A stretch of 22,836 bases of DNA, taken from assembly GCA_023415475.1 (NCBI GenBank), contig JAEZKL010000004.1, positions 1 through 22,836 of the forward strand, in the 5' to 3' direction. The DNA is from Bacillota bacterium (GTDB taxonomy: Bacteria > Bacillota > Clostridia > Lachnospirales > Lachnospiraceae). This document shows positions 15,596 to 22,836 of this stretch, piece by piece; the stretch's first letter is position 1; every line of letters starts with the position of its first letter. The translations under genes were made by a program, and so were the position numbers. The notes under the pieces were generated by a model. It made no database searches. It was not told where the DNA came from and saw only the letters and a program-made list of their open reading frames with translations.

Positions 15596-15828
15596 GACCG
15601 AAGGAGCTGCAATGCATTATAACCTTTCATACGACAACAGAAGCAATGCTTTTTGAGCAGGCGGCGAAGGCAGCAGGCTTTCAGGGACGCATCATACCTG
15701 TTCCGAGAGAGATAACGGCCGGCTGTGGATTATCCTGGAAGGATAACGTTCATGCAAAAGGGGACTTAGAACAGCTTCTTAAGAAGCAGAAGCTGAGCTT
15801 TGCTAATATTTACACGTTCATGATATGA
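15592..15828 (+). CDS. DUF3343 putative Se/S carrier protein
   Basis: 78 aa. Small alpha/beta protein with the family's conserved cysteine in ITAGCGLSW (Cys45), suited to carrying a persulfide or perselenide from the neighbouring desulfurase. The body (ITFHTTTEAMLFEQAAKAAGFQGRIIPVPREITAGCGL) is intact. The last four residues (TFMI) and the stop are encoded by the first copy of the 87-bp tandem repeat, so the repeat has apparently replaced the native 3' end. Confidence 0.85.
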   Translation: MRPKELQCIITFHTTTEAMLFEQAAKAAGFQGRIIPVPREITAGCGLSWKDNVHAKGDLEQLLKKQKLSFANIYTFMI

Positions 15829-16000
15829 TAAAGCGTAGTGAGCAAACTGCAAGCTTGCTTGTAAGTTCGCGATCGGAGCAAGAGATCATGAACAAGCTTC
15901 ACGTTCATGGTATGATAAAGCGTAGTGAGTAAACTGCAAGCTTGCTTGTAAGTTCGCGATCGGAGCAAGAGATCATGAACAAGCTTCACGTTCATGATAT
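15813..16000. repeat. 87-bp tandem palindromic repeat (2.2 copies)
   Basis: Copies start at 15813, 15900 and 15987 (third only 14 nt), period 87 bp. The two full copies differ at two positions. Each unit has TTCATGAT and ATCATGAA as inverted ends, a GCAAGCTTGC palindrome and a GCGATCG core. CATGAAC/GTTCATG bridges the junctions. It fills almost the whole gap between DUF3343 and yqeC and resembles REP/BIME elements. It may form mRNA hairpins that tune expression of downstream genes. It shares a core with the element at 10508-10580. Confidence 0.9.
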
Positions 16001-16024
16001 AGATAGATAATCATAGGAGAGCAT

Positions 16025-16747
16025 ATGAGAGCTTGGTATCAGAATAACAGCATATGGCAGGAGACGACTTCCTTAACGGAAGCGCTGGGCTTATGCGACT
16101 TTACCAAGGGAAGTATTGCGGTTATCGGAGCAGGAGGAAAGACCTCTGCAATCTTTCGGCTGGCAAAGGAATTTGCCGCCAGAGATTTAAGGGTTGTCAT
16201 AACCACCACGACCCGCATGTTTCGCAAACCCGGTTCTTTGGCAACAACGGCAGAAGAGGTAAGTGAGCTTCTGGAGCATCAATCCGTAGTGATTGCAGGG
16301 CGTCCGGCCGAGGAAGGAAAGATCGCCGGGTTAGAAGAAGAGCAGGCGAGAGTGCTAACACGGATCGCGGATATTATTCTGGTAGAGGCGGATGGATCAA
16401 AGCGCTTCCCCCTTAAGGTACCGGCATCCCATGAACCTGTGATACCAAGTAGTACAGACAGGCTTATTCTCGTAGCCGGGCTATCCGGAATCGGAGCCAA
16501 GCTTTCACAGGGCTGCCACCGTGCTGAGCTTGCCAAGGAATTAATAGGGGTGTCCTCGGAGCATATCATCGCAGCAGAGGATATTGCTAGGATGCTTAAA
16601 AAGGGGTATCTGGAGCAATCGTTGACCGGTGGATATCAGGTATCGGTCCTTCTAAATCAAGCCGATCATTCCAGGCTTCGTAAGGCGGGAGAAGACATTG
16701 CGGATTTACTTTCACCCTTTTCCTGTGTCATAACAAAGCTAAAATAG
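16025..16747 (+). CDS. yqeC: Selenium-dependent hydroxylase accessory protein YqeC
   Basis: 240 aa. P-loop-like nucleotide motif VIGAGGKTS (33-41) and a conserved EADGSKRFPLK block (121-131) characteristic of YqeC, with HEPVIP just after. The family travels with selD and yqeB in genomes with Se-dependent xanthine dehydrogenase/purine hydroxylase; it is presumed to be an NTP-using maturation factor, exact step unknown. AGGAGA precedes the ATG by 5 nt. It is separated from DUF3343 by the tandem repeat, so translation is not coupled there. Confidence 0.9.
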   Translation: MRAWYQNNSIWQETTSLTEALGLCDFTKGSIAVIGAGGKTSAIFRLAKEFAARDLRVVITTTTRMFRKPGSLATTAEEVSELLEHQSVVIAGRPAEEGKIAGLEEEQARVLTRIADIILVEADGSKRFPLKVPASHEPVIPSSTDRLILVAGLSGIGAKLSQGCHRAELAKELIGVSSEHIIAAEDIARMLKKGYLEQSLTGGYQVSVLLNQADHSRLRKAGEDIADLLSPFSCVITKLK

Positions 16748-16800
16748 GAATATATTTCAAACCGAATATATATTACATCAGCAAATGACTGGAGGAAGCA

Positions 16801-17820
16801 ATGAAGAATTATATAATGAAGTTAAATCATTATCTTACAGAAAAAGGAAGCATAAAGACCTGCGTAGCCTTAAGCGGAGAATTAATGGGAAAGCATCTGA
16901 TTTGGGAGGAAGATCATATCATAAGCAGTGGAGAAGAGGATGCCCAGAGATGGAAGGAGCTTCTTCCCGGTCTTGAGGCTGCTATGCCCTCTTCCATTGC
17001 AGAGCTAGGCGGAAATCAGTATTATGTAGAGCTGCTTACCAGTGCCCCGAAGCTTATTATCTTCGGAGGCGGTCATATCTCAGTGCCCATGGCACAGCTT
17101 GGAAAGCTGCTTGGTTTTGAAGTGACCGTAATTGATGACCGTCCCGAATTCGTGACCAGAGAGCGGTTTAAGGATGCAGACAGATTGATTTGCAGTGATT
17201 ATGATCTGGCTTTTAATGAGCTGAAGGAGTATAAGAATAGTTATTATGTAGTAGTAACACCGGGCCATAAGAAGGACCTGCAAAGTGTCAGGAATATATT
17301 GAATCGAAGCTATGCCTATGTCGGAATGATTGGCAGCAGGACGAAGGTAGCCAAGGTGCAGAAAGCCTTACGTGAGGAGGGCTATTCCGATGAGAAACGA
17401 AAGGAGCTTCATGCACCGATCGGTCTTCCTATCGGAGGACAGACTCCGGCGGAGATAGCGGTAAGTATCGCTGCTGAGATTATTAAGGAGCGAAACGAAA
17501 TTCCTACCAGTGTGATCGAGGAAGAGGTTTTAAACAGTATTTTGCGGGATACAGCACCTATGATTCAAGCAATGATTGTTGATAAAAAAGGCTCCTCACC
17601 GCGAGGAAACGGAAGCAGGATGCTGGTGAAGGAGGATGGCTCCATACGCGGAACCATCGGAGGAGGATCGGTGGAGTATGCTGCGATTTGTAAGAGCCAG
17701 GCTATGCTGGCTGCTGGCGAGGACTTTGCAGTAGAAGAATATATCCTGTCCGATGCGGAGGGAGCTACCCTCGGTATGGTGTGCGGGGGTATCATTAAGG
17801 TTGTGTTTGAACGGGTTTAG
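16801..17820 (+). CDS. XdhC-family molybdoenzyme maturation factor
   Basis: 339 aa. The Rossmann domain comes first (IIFGGGHIS 86-94, IDDRPEF 111-117, TPGHKKD 153-159, GMIGSR 175-180). A CoxI-type domain follows at the C-terminus (GSSPRGNGSRML 264-275, GTIGGGSVE 284-292, GMVCGGIIKV near the end). Classical XdhC has the CoxI piece first, so the order is swapped here, as is usual for the selenium-linked subfamily. XdhC proteins bind Mo cofactor and help sulfurate it before insertion; here the inorganic ligand may be selenium. GGAGGAAGC precedes the ATG. Not ended by a visible terminator; the next gene starts 82 nt later. Confidence 0.88.
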   Translation: MKNYIMKLNHYLTEKGSIKTCVALSGELMGKHLIWEEDHIISSGEEDAQRWKELLPGLEAAMPSSIAELGGNQYYVELLTSAPKLIIFGGGHISVPMAQLGKLLGFEVTVIDDRPEFVTRERFKDADRLICSDYDLAFNELKEYKNSYYVVVTPGHKKDLQSVRNILNRSYAYVGMIGSRTKVAKVQKALREEGYSDEKRKELHAPIGLPIGGQTPAEIAVSIAAEIIKERNEIPTSVIEEEVLNSILRDTAPMIQAMIVDKKGSSPRGNGSRMLVKEDGSIRGTIGGGSVEYAAICKSQAMLAAGEDFAVEEYILSDAEGATLGMVCGGIIKVVFERV

Positions 17821-17902
17821 AAATTCTAGGGTTTTGGCAACACAAATGATTGGCATGTTTATAATAGGATAGTAGCAGGAATGCAGCAGGATGGAGGTTT
17901 CA

Positions 17903-18922
17903 ATGGAAAAGGTAAGGGTACAGGACGCTATCGGCATGGTATTATGCCATGATCTTACTGAAATTATCCCGGGAGAGCACAAAGGTGTTGCTTTCAAGAA
18001 GGGACACATTATAGAAGAGAAGGATATTGAGAAGCTTCTGGATATCGGAAAGAGGCACATCTATGTCTGGAATCTGGAGGAAGGCTTTGTGCATGAAAAT
18101 GATGCTGCAGCGCGTATGATAAAGGCTGCCTGTGGTGATGGCCTCTCCTTTTCTGATGTTAAGGAAGGAAAGATTGAATTCAAGGCCGGTGTAAACGGTG
18201 TTGTTAAGATTAATAAAGAAGCATTATACCAGGTAAATGCGTTAGGTGACATCTGCTTCGCTACGATTCATGGTAATAAGCAGATAGAAGCCGGAAAGCT
18301 GATCGGCGGCTGTCGTGTCATTCCGTTGGTAGTGGAAGAATCTAAACTAATCGAGTTCGAAAACATATGTAAGCATACCGGACCGATAGTAGAGGTTAAG
18401 TCCTTTCCCAAGACAAAAATCGGTATCGTTACAACAGGCTCTGAAGTGAAGGAAGGCAGAATAACCGATAAGTTTGGTCCAGTCCTTCGCGATAAGGCAA
18501 AGGAGACGAATTCCGAGGTAATCGGTCAGATTTTTACCGGTGATGAGAAGGAAGAAATTGTGAAGGCGATTGAGTACTACATAGAACAGGGTGTAGACCT
18601 GATTGAAGTAACAGGCGGTATGAGTGTGGATCCGGATGATATGACACCTTCTGCTATTAAGAGCCTGGGTGGGGAATTCGTTACTTATGGTGCACCGGTG
18701 CTTCCCGGAGCCATGTTCTTACTTTCTTATGTGAAAGGGATACCAGTAGTAGGACTTCCGGGATGTGTGATGTATGTGAAACGCTCCATTTTCGATCTGG
18801 TGGTGCCCCGTATTCTTACCGGAGAGCGTCTTACACGAGAGGATTTTATACATTTGGCTTATGGCGGACAATGCGTGAACTGCCCGGTATGTACTTATCC
18901 GGATTGCGGTTTTGGAGCTTAA
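17903..18922 (+). CDS. MoeA-like molybdopterin-binding protein
   Basis: 339 aa from ATG 17903, which has GGAGG 5 nt upstream (17893-17897); ATG 17891 is four codons earlier with no good site. The C-terminal MoCF-binding domain has IGIVTTGSEV, TGGMSVDPDDMTPSA and PVVGLPGC. In MoeA/Cnx1E proteins this domain binds adenylyl-molybdopterin for Mo insertion. It is shorter than MoeA (about 400 aa) and ends in a Cys cluster (Cys324, 327, 330, 335; CVNCPVCTYPDC) not found in E. coli MoeA, perhaps binding zinc or Fe-S. Probably the Mo-insertion protein of the cluster. moaC begins 26 nt later. Confidence 0.82.
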   Translation: MEKVRVQDAIGMVLCHDLTEIIPGEHKGVAFKKGHIIEEKDIEKLLDIGKRHIYVWNLEEGFVHENDAAARMIKAACGDGLSFSDVKEGKIEFKAGVNGVVKINKEALYQVNALGDICFATIHGNKQIEAGKLIGGCRVIPLVVEESKLIEFENICKHTGPIVEVKSFPKTKIGIVTTGSEVKEGRITDKFGPVLRDKAKETNSEVIGQIFTGDEKEEIVKAIEYYIEQGVDLIEVTGGMSVDPDDMTPSAIKSLGGEFVTYGAPVLPGAMFLLSYVKGIPVVGLPGCVMYVKRSIFDLVVPRILTGERLTREDFIHLAYGGQCVNCPVCTYPDCGFGA

Positions 18923-18948
18923 CTGTGGATACGGAAGGATGTAAAGAT

Positions 18949-19443
18949 ATGAAAGAATTAACCCATTTTGATCAAAGCGGAAATGCCATCATGGTGGATG
19001 TATCAGAGAAGGAGATCACCAAGCGTACGGCGATTGCCAAGGGAACCATCCGTGTCAGCAGGGAGGTATTTCAGGCGATTAAGGAAGGAACCAGTAAGAA
19101 AGGGGATGTTCTTGGTGTTGCCAGAGTGGCCGGGATTATGGGTGCAAAGAAGACTTCTGAGTTGATACCGATGTGTCATATCCTTGCCTTGGAAAAATGC
19201 AGCGTAGATTTTGAACTTAAGGAGGATGCACTGGAGGTCGTTGCAACCTGCCTGGTAAAGACCACCGGGAAGACGGGTGTGGAGATGGAGGCACTGACCG
19301 GTGTCAATATTGCCTTACTTACAATCTATGATATGTGCAAGGCAATCGATAAGACGATGGTGATAACGGACATCTATCTCTGTGAGAAGTCCGGCGGCAA
19401 GAGCGGTGATGTTGTGAATACACCACAGATGCTGCAGGGATAA
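18949..19443 (+). CDS. moaC: Cyclic pyranopterin monophosphate synthase
   Basis: 164 aa, normal family length. Converts the MoaA product to cyclic pyranopterin monophosphate. Clear motifs: KKTSELIPMCH with active-site residues (Lys/His), EALTGVNIALLTIYDMCKAIDK and EKSGGKSGD. ATG 18949 follows GGAAGGA (18933-18939). A longer in-frame reading back to 18763 overlaps the previous gene in another frame and has no ribosome site, so it is rejected. Confidence 0.95.
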   Translation: MKELTHFDQSGNAIMVDVSEKEITKRTAIAKGTIRVSREVFQAIKEGTSKKGDVLGVARVAGIMGAKKTSELIPMCHILALEKCSVDFELKEDALEVVATCLVKTTGKTGVEMEALTGVNIALLTIYDMCKAIDKTMVITDIYLCEKSGGKSGDVVNTPQMLQG

Positions 19444-19504
19444 AGTTGAAAACGTAAATCAGCTACAAACCGGATGGTTTGAGGCCTTGTGATAGGAGAT
19501 ATTC

Positions 19505-19942
19505 ATGGATAATAAGGGAATTGTAAGAGCTGTATGCATCAGTGAAAAGAGAGGCACACAGAAAATTAATATACAGGAAGCAAACTTCATAAAAGACTTC
19601 GGGATTGAAAATGATGCCCATGCGGGTAATTGGCACCGACAAGTCAGCTTAATCTCTTATGAGAAGATCGAAGCCTTCAATGCCAGGGGTGCCCAGGTAG
19701 AGGACGGCGCTTTCGGTGAGAATCTGATAGTGGAGGGCTTTGATTTTCGTGAGCTGCCTGTAGGTACGAGATTTCAGTGTAATGAGGTTATTCTCGAGCT
19801 TACTCAGATCGGTAAGGAATGCCATAGTCATTGCCAGATCTATGATAAGATGGGAGAATGCATCATGCCGAAGGAGGGTGTATTTACCAGAGTGCTTCAG
19901 GGTGGTACCATAAAGATAGGAGATGTGATGAGAATTGTTTAG
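19505..19942 (+). CDS. MOSC-domain protein
   Basis: 145 aa, single MOSC domain. Motifs: GIENDAHAGNWHRQVSL, GAFGENLIVEG and ELTQIGKECHSHCQI, with the conserved MOSC Cys in GKECHSHC. MOSC domains act in Mo cofactor sulfur transfer or as Mo-enzyme components; short MOSC proteins next to mogA are common in anaerobes. GGAGA precedes the ATG. The last codons overlap the start of the mogA-like gene, so these two are translationally coupled, and in some genomes they are fused. Confidence 0.88.
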   Translation: MDNKGIVRAVCISEKRGTQKINIQEANFIKDFGIENDAHAGNWHRQVSLISYEKIEAFNARGAQVEDGAFGENLIVEGFDFRELPVGTRFQCNEVILELTQIGKECHSHCQIYDKMGECIMPKEGVFTRVLQGGTIKIGDVMRIV

Positions 19943-20423
19943 AGTGGGAATTATTACGGCCAGTGACAAAGGAAGCACCGGTGAGCGACAGGATATCAGC
20001 GGTGAGAGAATAAGAATCATCGTGGAGGAACATGGCTACGAGGTGAGCTTTTATCAGATCTTGCCCGATGAGAAGGGGATCCTTCAGGAGACGATGAGGC
20101 GGCTTTGTGACGAGAATACAGCAGATCTGCTACTGACGACCGGAGGTACAGGCTTCTCTATGAGAGATGTCACACCTGAGGCCACTACTGCGATCGCAGA
20201 GAGAATGGTGCCGGGGATTGCCGAAGCGATTCGTGCCTATTCCATGACGATTACAAAGAGAGCCATGCTCAGCCGTGGTGTAGCAGCCATTCGAAAGAGC
20301 ACTCTGATTATTAATCTGCCCGGTAGTCCTAAGGCAGTTGAAGAAAGTCTGACCTATATCATTGAGGAGATTAAGCATGGCCTTGAGATTCTGAAGGGAG
20401 AGGCCGGGGAATGTGCAAGATAA
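19935..20423 (+). CDS. mogA: Molybdopterin adenylyltransferase (MogA/MoaB family)
   Basis: 162 aa, typical length. Adenylylates molybdopterin before Mo insertion. Motifs: VGIITASDKGSTGERQDISG, LLTTGGTGFSMRDVTPEAT (substrate loop) and INLPGSPKAVEE. Probably starts at TTG 19935, 8 nt inside the MOSC gene; GTG 19944 is the alternative and loses three residues. No ATG is available near the conserved start. The MogA versus MoaB split cannot be made by eye. Confidence 0.9.
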   Translation: MFRVGIITASDKGSTGERQDISGERIRIIVEEHGYEVSFYQILPDEKGILQETMRRLCDENTADLLLTTGGTGFSMRDVTPEATTAIAERMVPGIAEAIRAYSMTITKRAMLSRGVAAIRKSTLIINLPGSPKAVEESLTYIIEEIKHGLEILKGEAGECAR

Positions 20424-20487
20424 CCGTATTGTTCTAACAGAGCAAAAGCTTATGTGGTTGCAGTACAGGAAGGAAAGGCGTATTAAT

Positions 20488-21462
20488 ATGCAGGATAAAC
20501 TAAATCGAAGGATTGATTATATCAGAATTTCATTAACCGATCATTGTAATCTGCGCTGCTGCTATTGTATGCCGGAGGAAACGAAGGATTTTCTGAATCA
20601 GGTGGAGCTGATGACCTGTGAGGAGATATTAACCATAACAAAGATTATGGCAAGAAACGGGATCAAGAAAGTGAAGCTAACCGGTGGGGAGCCACTACTC
20701 CGCAGGGACCTTGCAAATATCGTCCGTGCGATTCGAAGCATTCCACAGATAGAACAGGTTACCTTGACGACCAATGGGGTTTTACTTAAGGAGCAGATGA
20801 AGGAGCTTGTGGAGGCGGGAATTACCTCCATTAATATCAGCCTGGACACCAGAGATCCGGAGACCTTTCGAAAGATTACAAGAAGGGATCTGTATGATCA
20901 GGTGTGGGAGGGAATCCGTGAAGTATTAAATTATCCGGAGATAGATTTAAAGATTAATATAGTACCGATCGATAGCAATAAGGAGAATATCCTTAAGATG
21001 GCGGAGCTTGCGAGAGAGGATAAGCTTGCTGTAAGATTTATCGAAATGATGCCAATCGGATACGGTGTTAATTATCAGCTTTATAACGAGGAAGCCATCA
21101 AGGGAATTCTGGAGGAAGAATACGGAAAGCTGCATCCATTAACAAGAACCATCGGAAACGGTCCGGCAAAATACTACGAGCTGGAAGGCTTTGTAGGAAA
21201 GATAGGATTTATCAGCGCAGTCTCACATAAGTTCTGCTCTGACTGTAATCGAATACGTCTTACCTCAGAAGGACTTCTTAAGACCTGTCTGCAGTATGGT
21301 GGAAAATTGAATCTGAAGGAGCTGCTGCGTCAGGGTATATCGGAGGATATACTGGAGCAGTTAATCTTAGAGGAAGTATTACAAAAGCCCTGTGGACATC
21401 ATTTCTATGAGAAGGGGACAGAGAAAGATGAGAAGAAGTTTTTGGGTGCGATTGGTGGCTAG
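20488..21462 (+). CDS. moaA: GTP 3',8-cyclase (radical SAM)
   Basis: 324 aa. First step of Mo cofactor synthesis. N-terminal radical SAM cluster CX3CX2C (Cys20, 24, 27), TGGEPLLRRD (65-74), second 4Fe-4S site Cys250, 253, 267, and the conserved C-terminal Gly-Gly (FLGAIGG). ATG 20488 is 8 nt behind AGGAAAGG. An earlier in-frame start at 20413 would overlap mogA and has no site. It completes moaC/mogA/moaA; moaD, moaE and moeB are absent from the window. Confidence 0.95.
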   Translation: MQDKLNRRIDYIRISLTDHCNLRCCYCMPEETKDFLNQVELMTCEEILTITKIMARNGIKKVKLTGGEPLLRRDLANIVRAIRSIPQIEQVTLTTNGVLLKEQMKELVEAGITSINISLDTRDPETFRKITRRDLYDQVWEGIREVLNYPEIDLKINIVPIDSNKENILKMAELAREDKLAVRFIEMMPIGYGVNYQLYNEEAIKGILEEEYGKLHPLTRTIGNGPAKYYELEGFVGKIGFISAVSHKFCSDCNRIRLTSEGLLKTCLQYGGKLNLKELLRQGISEDILEQLILEEVLQKPCGHHFYEKGTEKDEKKFLGAIGG

Positions 21463-21513
21463 AAGTGGCGAATCCGGAGAGACTCATGAATATAAAAAGG
21501 GGAGGAATATGAA

Positions 21514-22347
21514 ATAAAACGATATTTAATTTTATTTTTATGTGGTACACTTTCTATAGGATTGCTGTCCGGCTGTGGTACTAAGAAGGAGGAAAGGGTT
21601 GAGCTGCAGGTCTTCATTGCAGCTAGCCTGAATACGGTTATGACGGACCTTGCAAAAGCTTATCAGGAAGATCACCCTAATGTAACGATTGTATATAATG
21701 CGGACAGCTCAGGGAAATTATTGACTCAGATTGAAGAAGGCTATGAGTGTGATATCTTCTTCTCTGCAGCACAAAAGCAGATGGATCAGCTGGAGCAGGA
21801 TGGTCTGGTAGTAGAAGGAACCAGGAAAAATGTTGTGAATAATCAGCTGGTAGTACTTACGAGCAAGGGAAGCAATACGAAGGTAACCGGACTGGAGAAC
21901 CTGGGAGAGGCTACCAGCCTTGCCTTAGCCGATGGCAGTGTTCCCGCCGGTAAATATACCAGACAAGCCCTGACCAAGCTTGGAATTCTACCGGTGAGTG
22001 AGGATGTATCAAAGGTTACGACACTGGAATTATCGGCAGCCCTGGGCGGAATTGAGATTAGTGAGCAGGGCAATGTAAGTAAGGTTTTGATCGCTGTCGT
22101 TGAAGGCTCCTGTGAAGCAGGAACTACCTATTATTCCGATACATATGGATATGAGGAAAAGGTAGATGTACTTCAGAAGGTAAGCTATGATCTGACCGGA
22201 GATATCATCTATCCGGTTTGTCGTGTTGAGAACAAGGAAGCAACTTCAGATCAGGAAAGGGCAGCAGAGGAGTTCTATCAGTTTATCATTTCGGATACAG
22301 CGAAAGAAATCTTCTCGAAGTATTATTTTGATACCGAGGTTGAGTAA
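21514..22347 (+). CDS. modA: Molybdate ABC transporter substrate-binding lipoprotein, probable AUA start
   Basis: 277 aa if started at ATA 21514. Binds molybdate outside the cell and passes it to ModB. From ATA the protein opens with a basic n-region (KRY), a hydrophobic stretch and the lipobox LSGC (Cys21), a good lipoprotein signal. The mature part has the ModA hallmarks FIAASLNTVMTDLAKAY, DSSGKLLTQIE, DIFFSAAQKQMDQLE, ADGSVPAGKYTRQAL and IVEGS-like VVEGSCEAGTTYYSD. GGGGAGG (21499-21505) is 8 nt before ATA. The nearby ATG 21509 is 3 nt from it and hits TAA at the third codon. Either AUA is used, or a 2-nt insertion broke ATGAAAAAACGA. modB follows. Confidence 0.88.
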   Translation: MKRYLILFLCGTLSIGLLSGCGTKKEERVELQVFIAASLNTVMTDLAKAYQEDHPNVTIVYNADSSGKLLTQIEEGYECDIFFSAAQKQMDQLEQDGLVVEGTRKNVVNNQLVVLTSKGSNTKVTGLENLGEATSLALADGSVPAGKYTRQALTKLGILPVSEDVSKVTTLELSAALGGIEISEQGNVSKVLIAVVEGSCEAGTTYYSDTYGYEEKVDVLQKVSYDLTGDIIYPVCRVENKEATSDQERAAEEFYQFIISDTAKEIFSKYYFDTEVE

Positions 22348-22398
22348 AACAAAGTGATATGCTACTTTTATCAAGAACATTAGGAAGGAGGGTGATAT

Positions 22399-22836
22399 AT
22401 GGAGAAGCTCCTGCTATTTTTAATGGGGTTGGACTGGAGCCCTTTGATCATTTCCTTAAAAACAGGCGTTGTGGCTACCATAATCTCCTTCTTTCTTGGG
22501 ATTTTTGCTGCAAGAAAAGTACTGAGTGCGGGTTCGAAGGGGAAGGCAATTGCGGATGGCTTCTTAACCCTGACTCTGGTTCTTCCCCCTACCGTTGTCG
22601 GCTTTGTACTTCTTTTGGTTTTCAGCCTAAGAAGACCTTTTGGCTCATTCTTGTATGAAACTTTTGATATTAAGGTGGTACAGAGCTGGTTGGGTTGTAT
22701 TATTGCGGCAACGGTGATAGCATTTCCGCTAATGTATCGGAATGCAAGAGCAGCCTTTGAGCAGGTAGATGTGAGTCTTATCTATGCAGCAAGAACCTTA
22801 GGTTTATCGGAGACGAAGGTATTCTGGAAGGTGGTT
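22399..22836 (+). CDS. modB: Molybdate ABC transporter permease (partial, runs off the window)
   Basis: First 146 codons; the gene continues past the right edge. At least three hydrophobic segments (near 14-38, 55-75 and 100-116). It has the permease pattern LVLPPTVVGFVLLL and the start of the EAA loop AARTLGLSETKVFWKVV, which contacts the ATPase ModC. The ATG lies behind AAGGAGGG. The gap of 51 nt after modA and this order point to a modABC operon end. Confidence 0.92.
   Translation, partial: MEKLLLFLMGLDWSPLIISLKTGVVATIISFFLGIFAARKVLSAGSKGKAIADGFLTLTLVLPPTVVGFVLLLVFSLRRPFGSFLYETFDIKVVQSWLGCIIAATVIAFPLMYRNARAAFEQVDVSLIYAARTLGLSETKVFWKVV

Noticed and set aside
15813..16000. CRISPR array
   Set aside because: The 87-bp units are contiguous with no unique spacers, and no cas genes are near.
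17834..17865. Promoter before the MoeA-like gene (TTGGCA and TATAAT)
   Set aside because: The spacer is 20 nt, too long for a confident call, although the TATAAT is perfect.
17596..18060. 154-codon minus-strand open frame
   Set aside because: It lies antisense across the XdhC-family and MoeA-like genes, has no ribosome site and no recognisable motif.
18763..18948. N-terminal extension of MoaC
   Set aside because: It would overlap the MoeA-like gene in another frame; MoaC homology starts at 18949 behind a ribosome site.
22359..22658. 99-codon plus-strand open frame
   Set aside because: It is out of frame with modB, whose frame from 22399 gives a clear permease sequence.

Overview
The window looks like chromosome of a low-GC anaerobic Firmicute, most likely a Lachnospiraceae-type clostridium. 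This is inferred from strong Shine-Dalgarno sites (AGGAGG/GGGAGG), AT-rich intergenic DNA, TTGACA/TATAAT-type promoters, a DUF6774-like small protein typical of that group, and a selenium/molybdenum accessory cluster best known from clostridia and enterococci. No species can be fixed from the sequence alone.

Region 1 (1-7280) is a tRNA-Lys(CUU) gene followed by a strikingly AT-rich accessory island. It carries a single-gene SIR2-STAND-type defence candidate (704-3235). Next is a frameshifted, 5'-truncated tyrosine integrase remnant (about 3250-3849). Last is an overlapping two-gene Lamassu-like module: a DUF4297/Cap4-type nuclease (4136-5206) and a Rad50/SMC-like ATPase with a zinc-hook CPVC (5184-6872). 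The tRNA, the dead integrase and the composition shift argue for horizontal acquisition. No duplicated tRNA 3' end (att site) was found.

Region 2 (7288-10590) returns to typical base composition: a small DUF6774-like protein, a GreA-family transcription factor, an MFS transporter and a tocopherol-cyclase-like protein that appears to start at AUU. A REP-like palindromic element follows.

Region 3 (10597-22836, running off the right edge) is a long same-strand cluster for molybdenum cofactor and selenium handling. It holds a fusion of a degenerate MobA-like domain with a ModE-type helix-turn-helix, then selD, yedF, yqeB, an EF2568-type cysteine desulfurase, a DUF3343 Se/S carrier, yqeC, an XdhC-family maturation factor, a MoeA-like molybdopterin-binding protein, moaC, a MOSC protein, mogA/moaB, moaA, modA and modB (partial). 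Together these would import molybdate, build molybdopterin, insert Mo, and mobilise selenium as selenophosphate for a labile selenium cofactor of a xanthine-dehydrogenase-like hydroxylase. The hydroxylase itself and selA/selB/selC are not in the window. Notable extras are a possible terminator-ending leader RNA upstream of selD, an 87-bp tandem repeat that forms the end of the DUF3343 gene, and two genes whose Shine-Dalgarno spacing points to AUU or AUA initiation.
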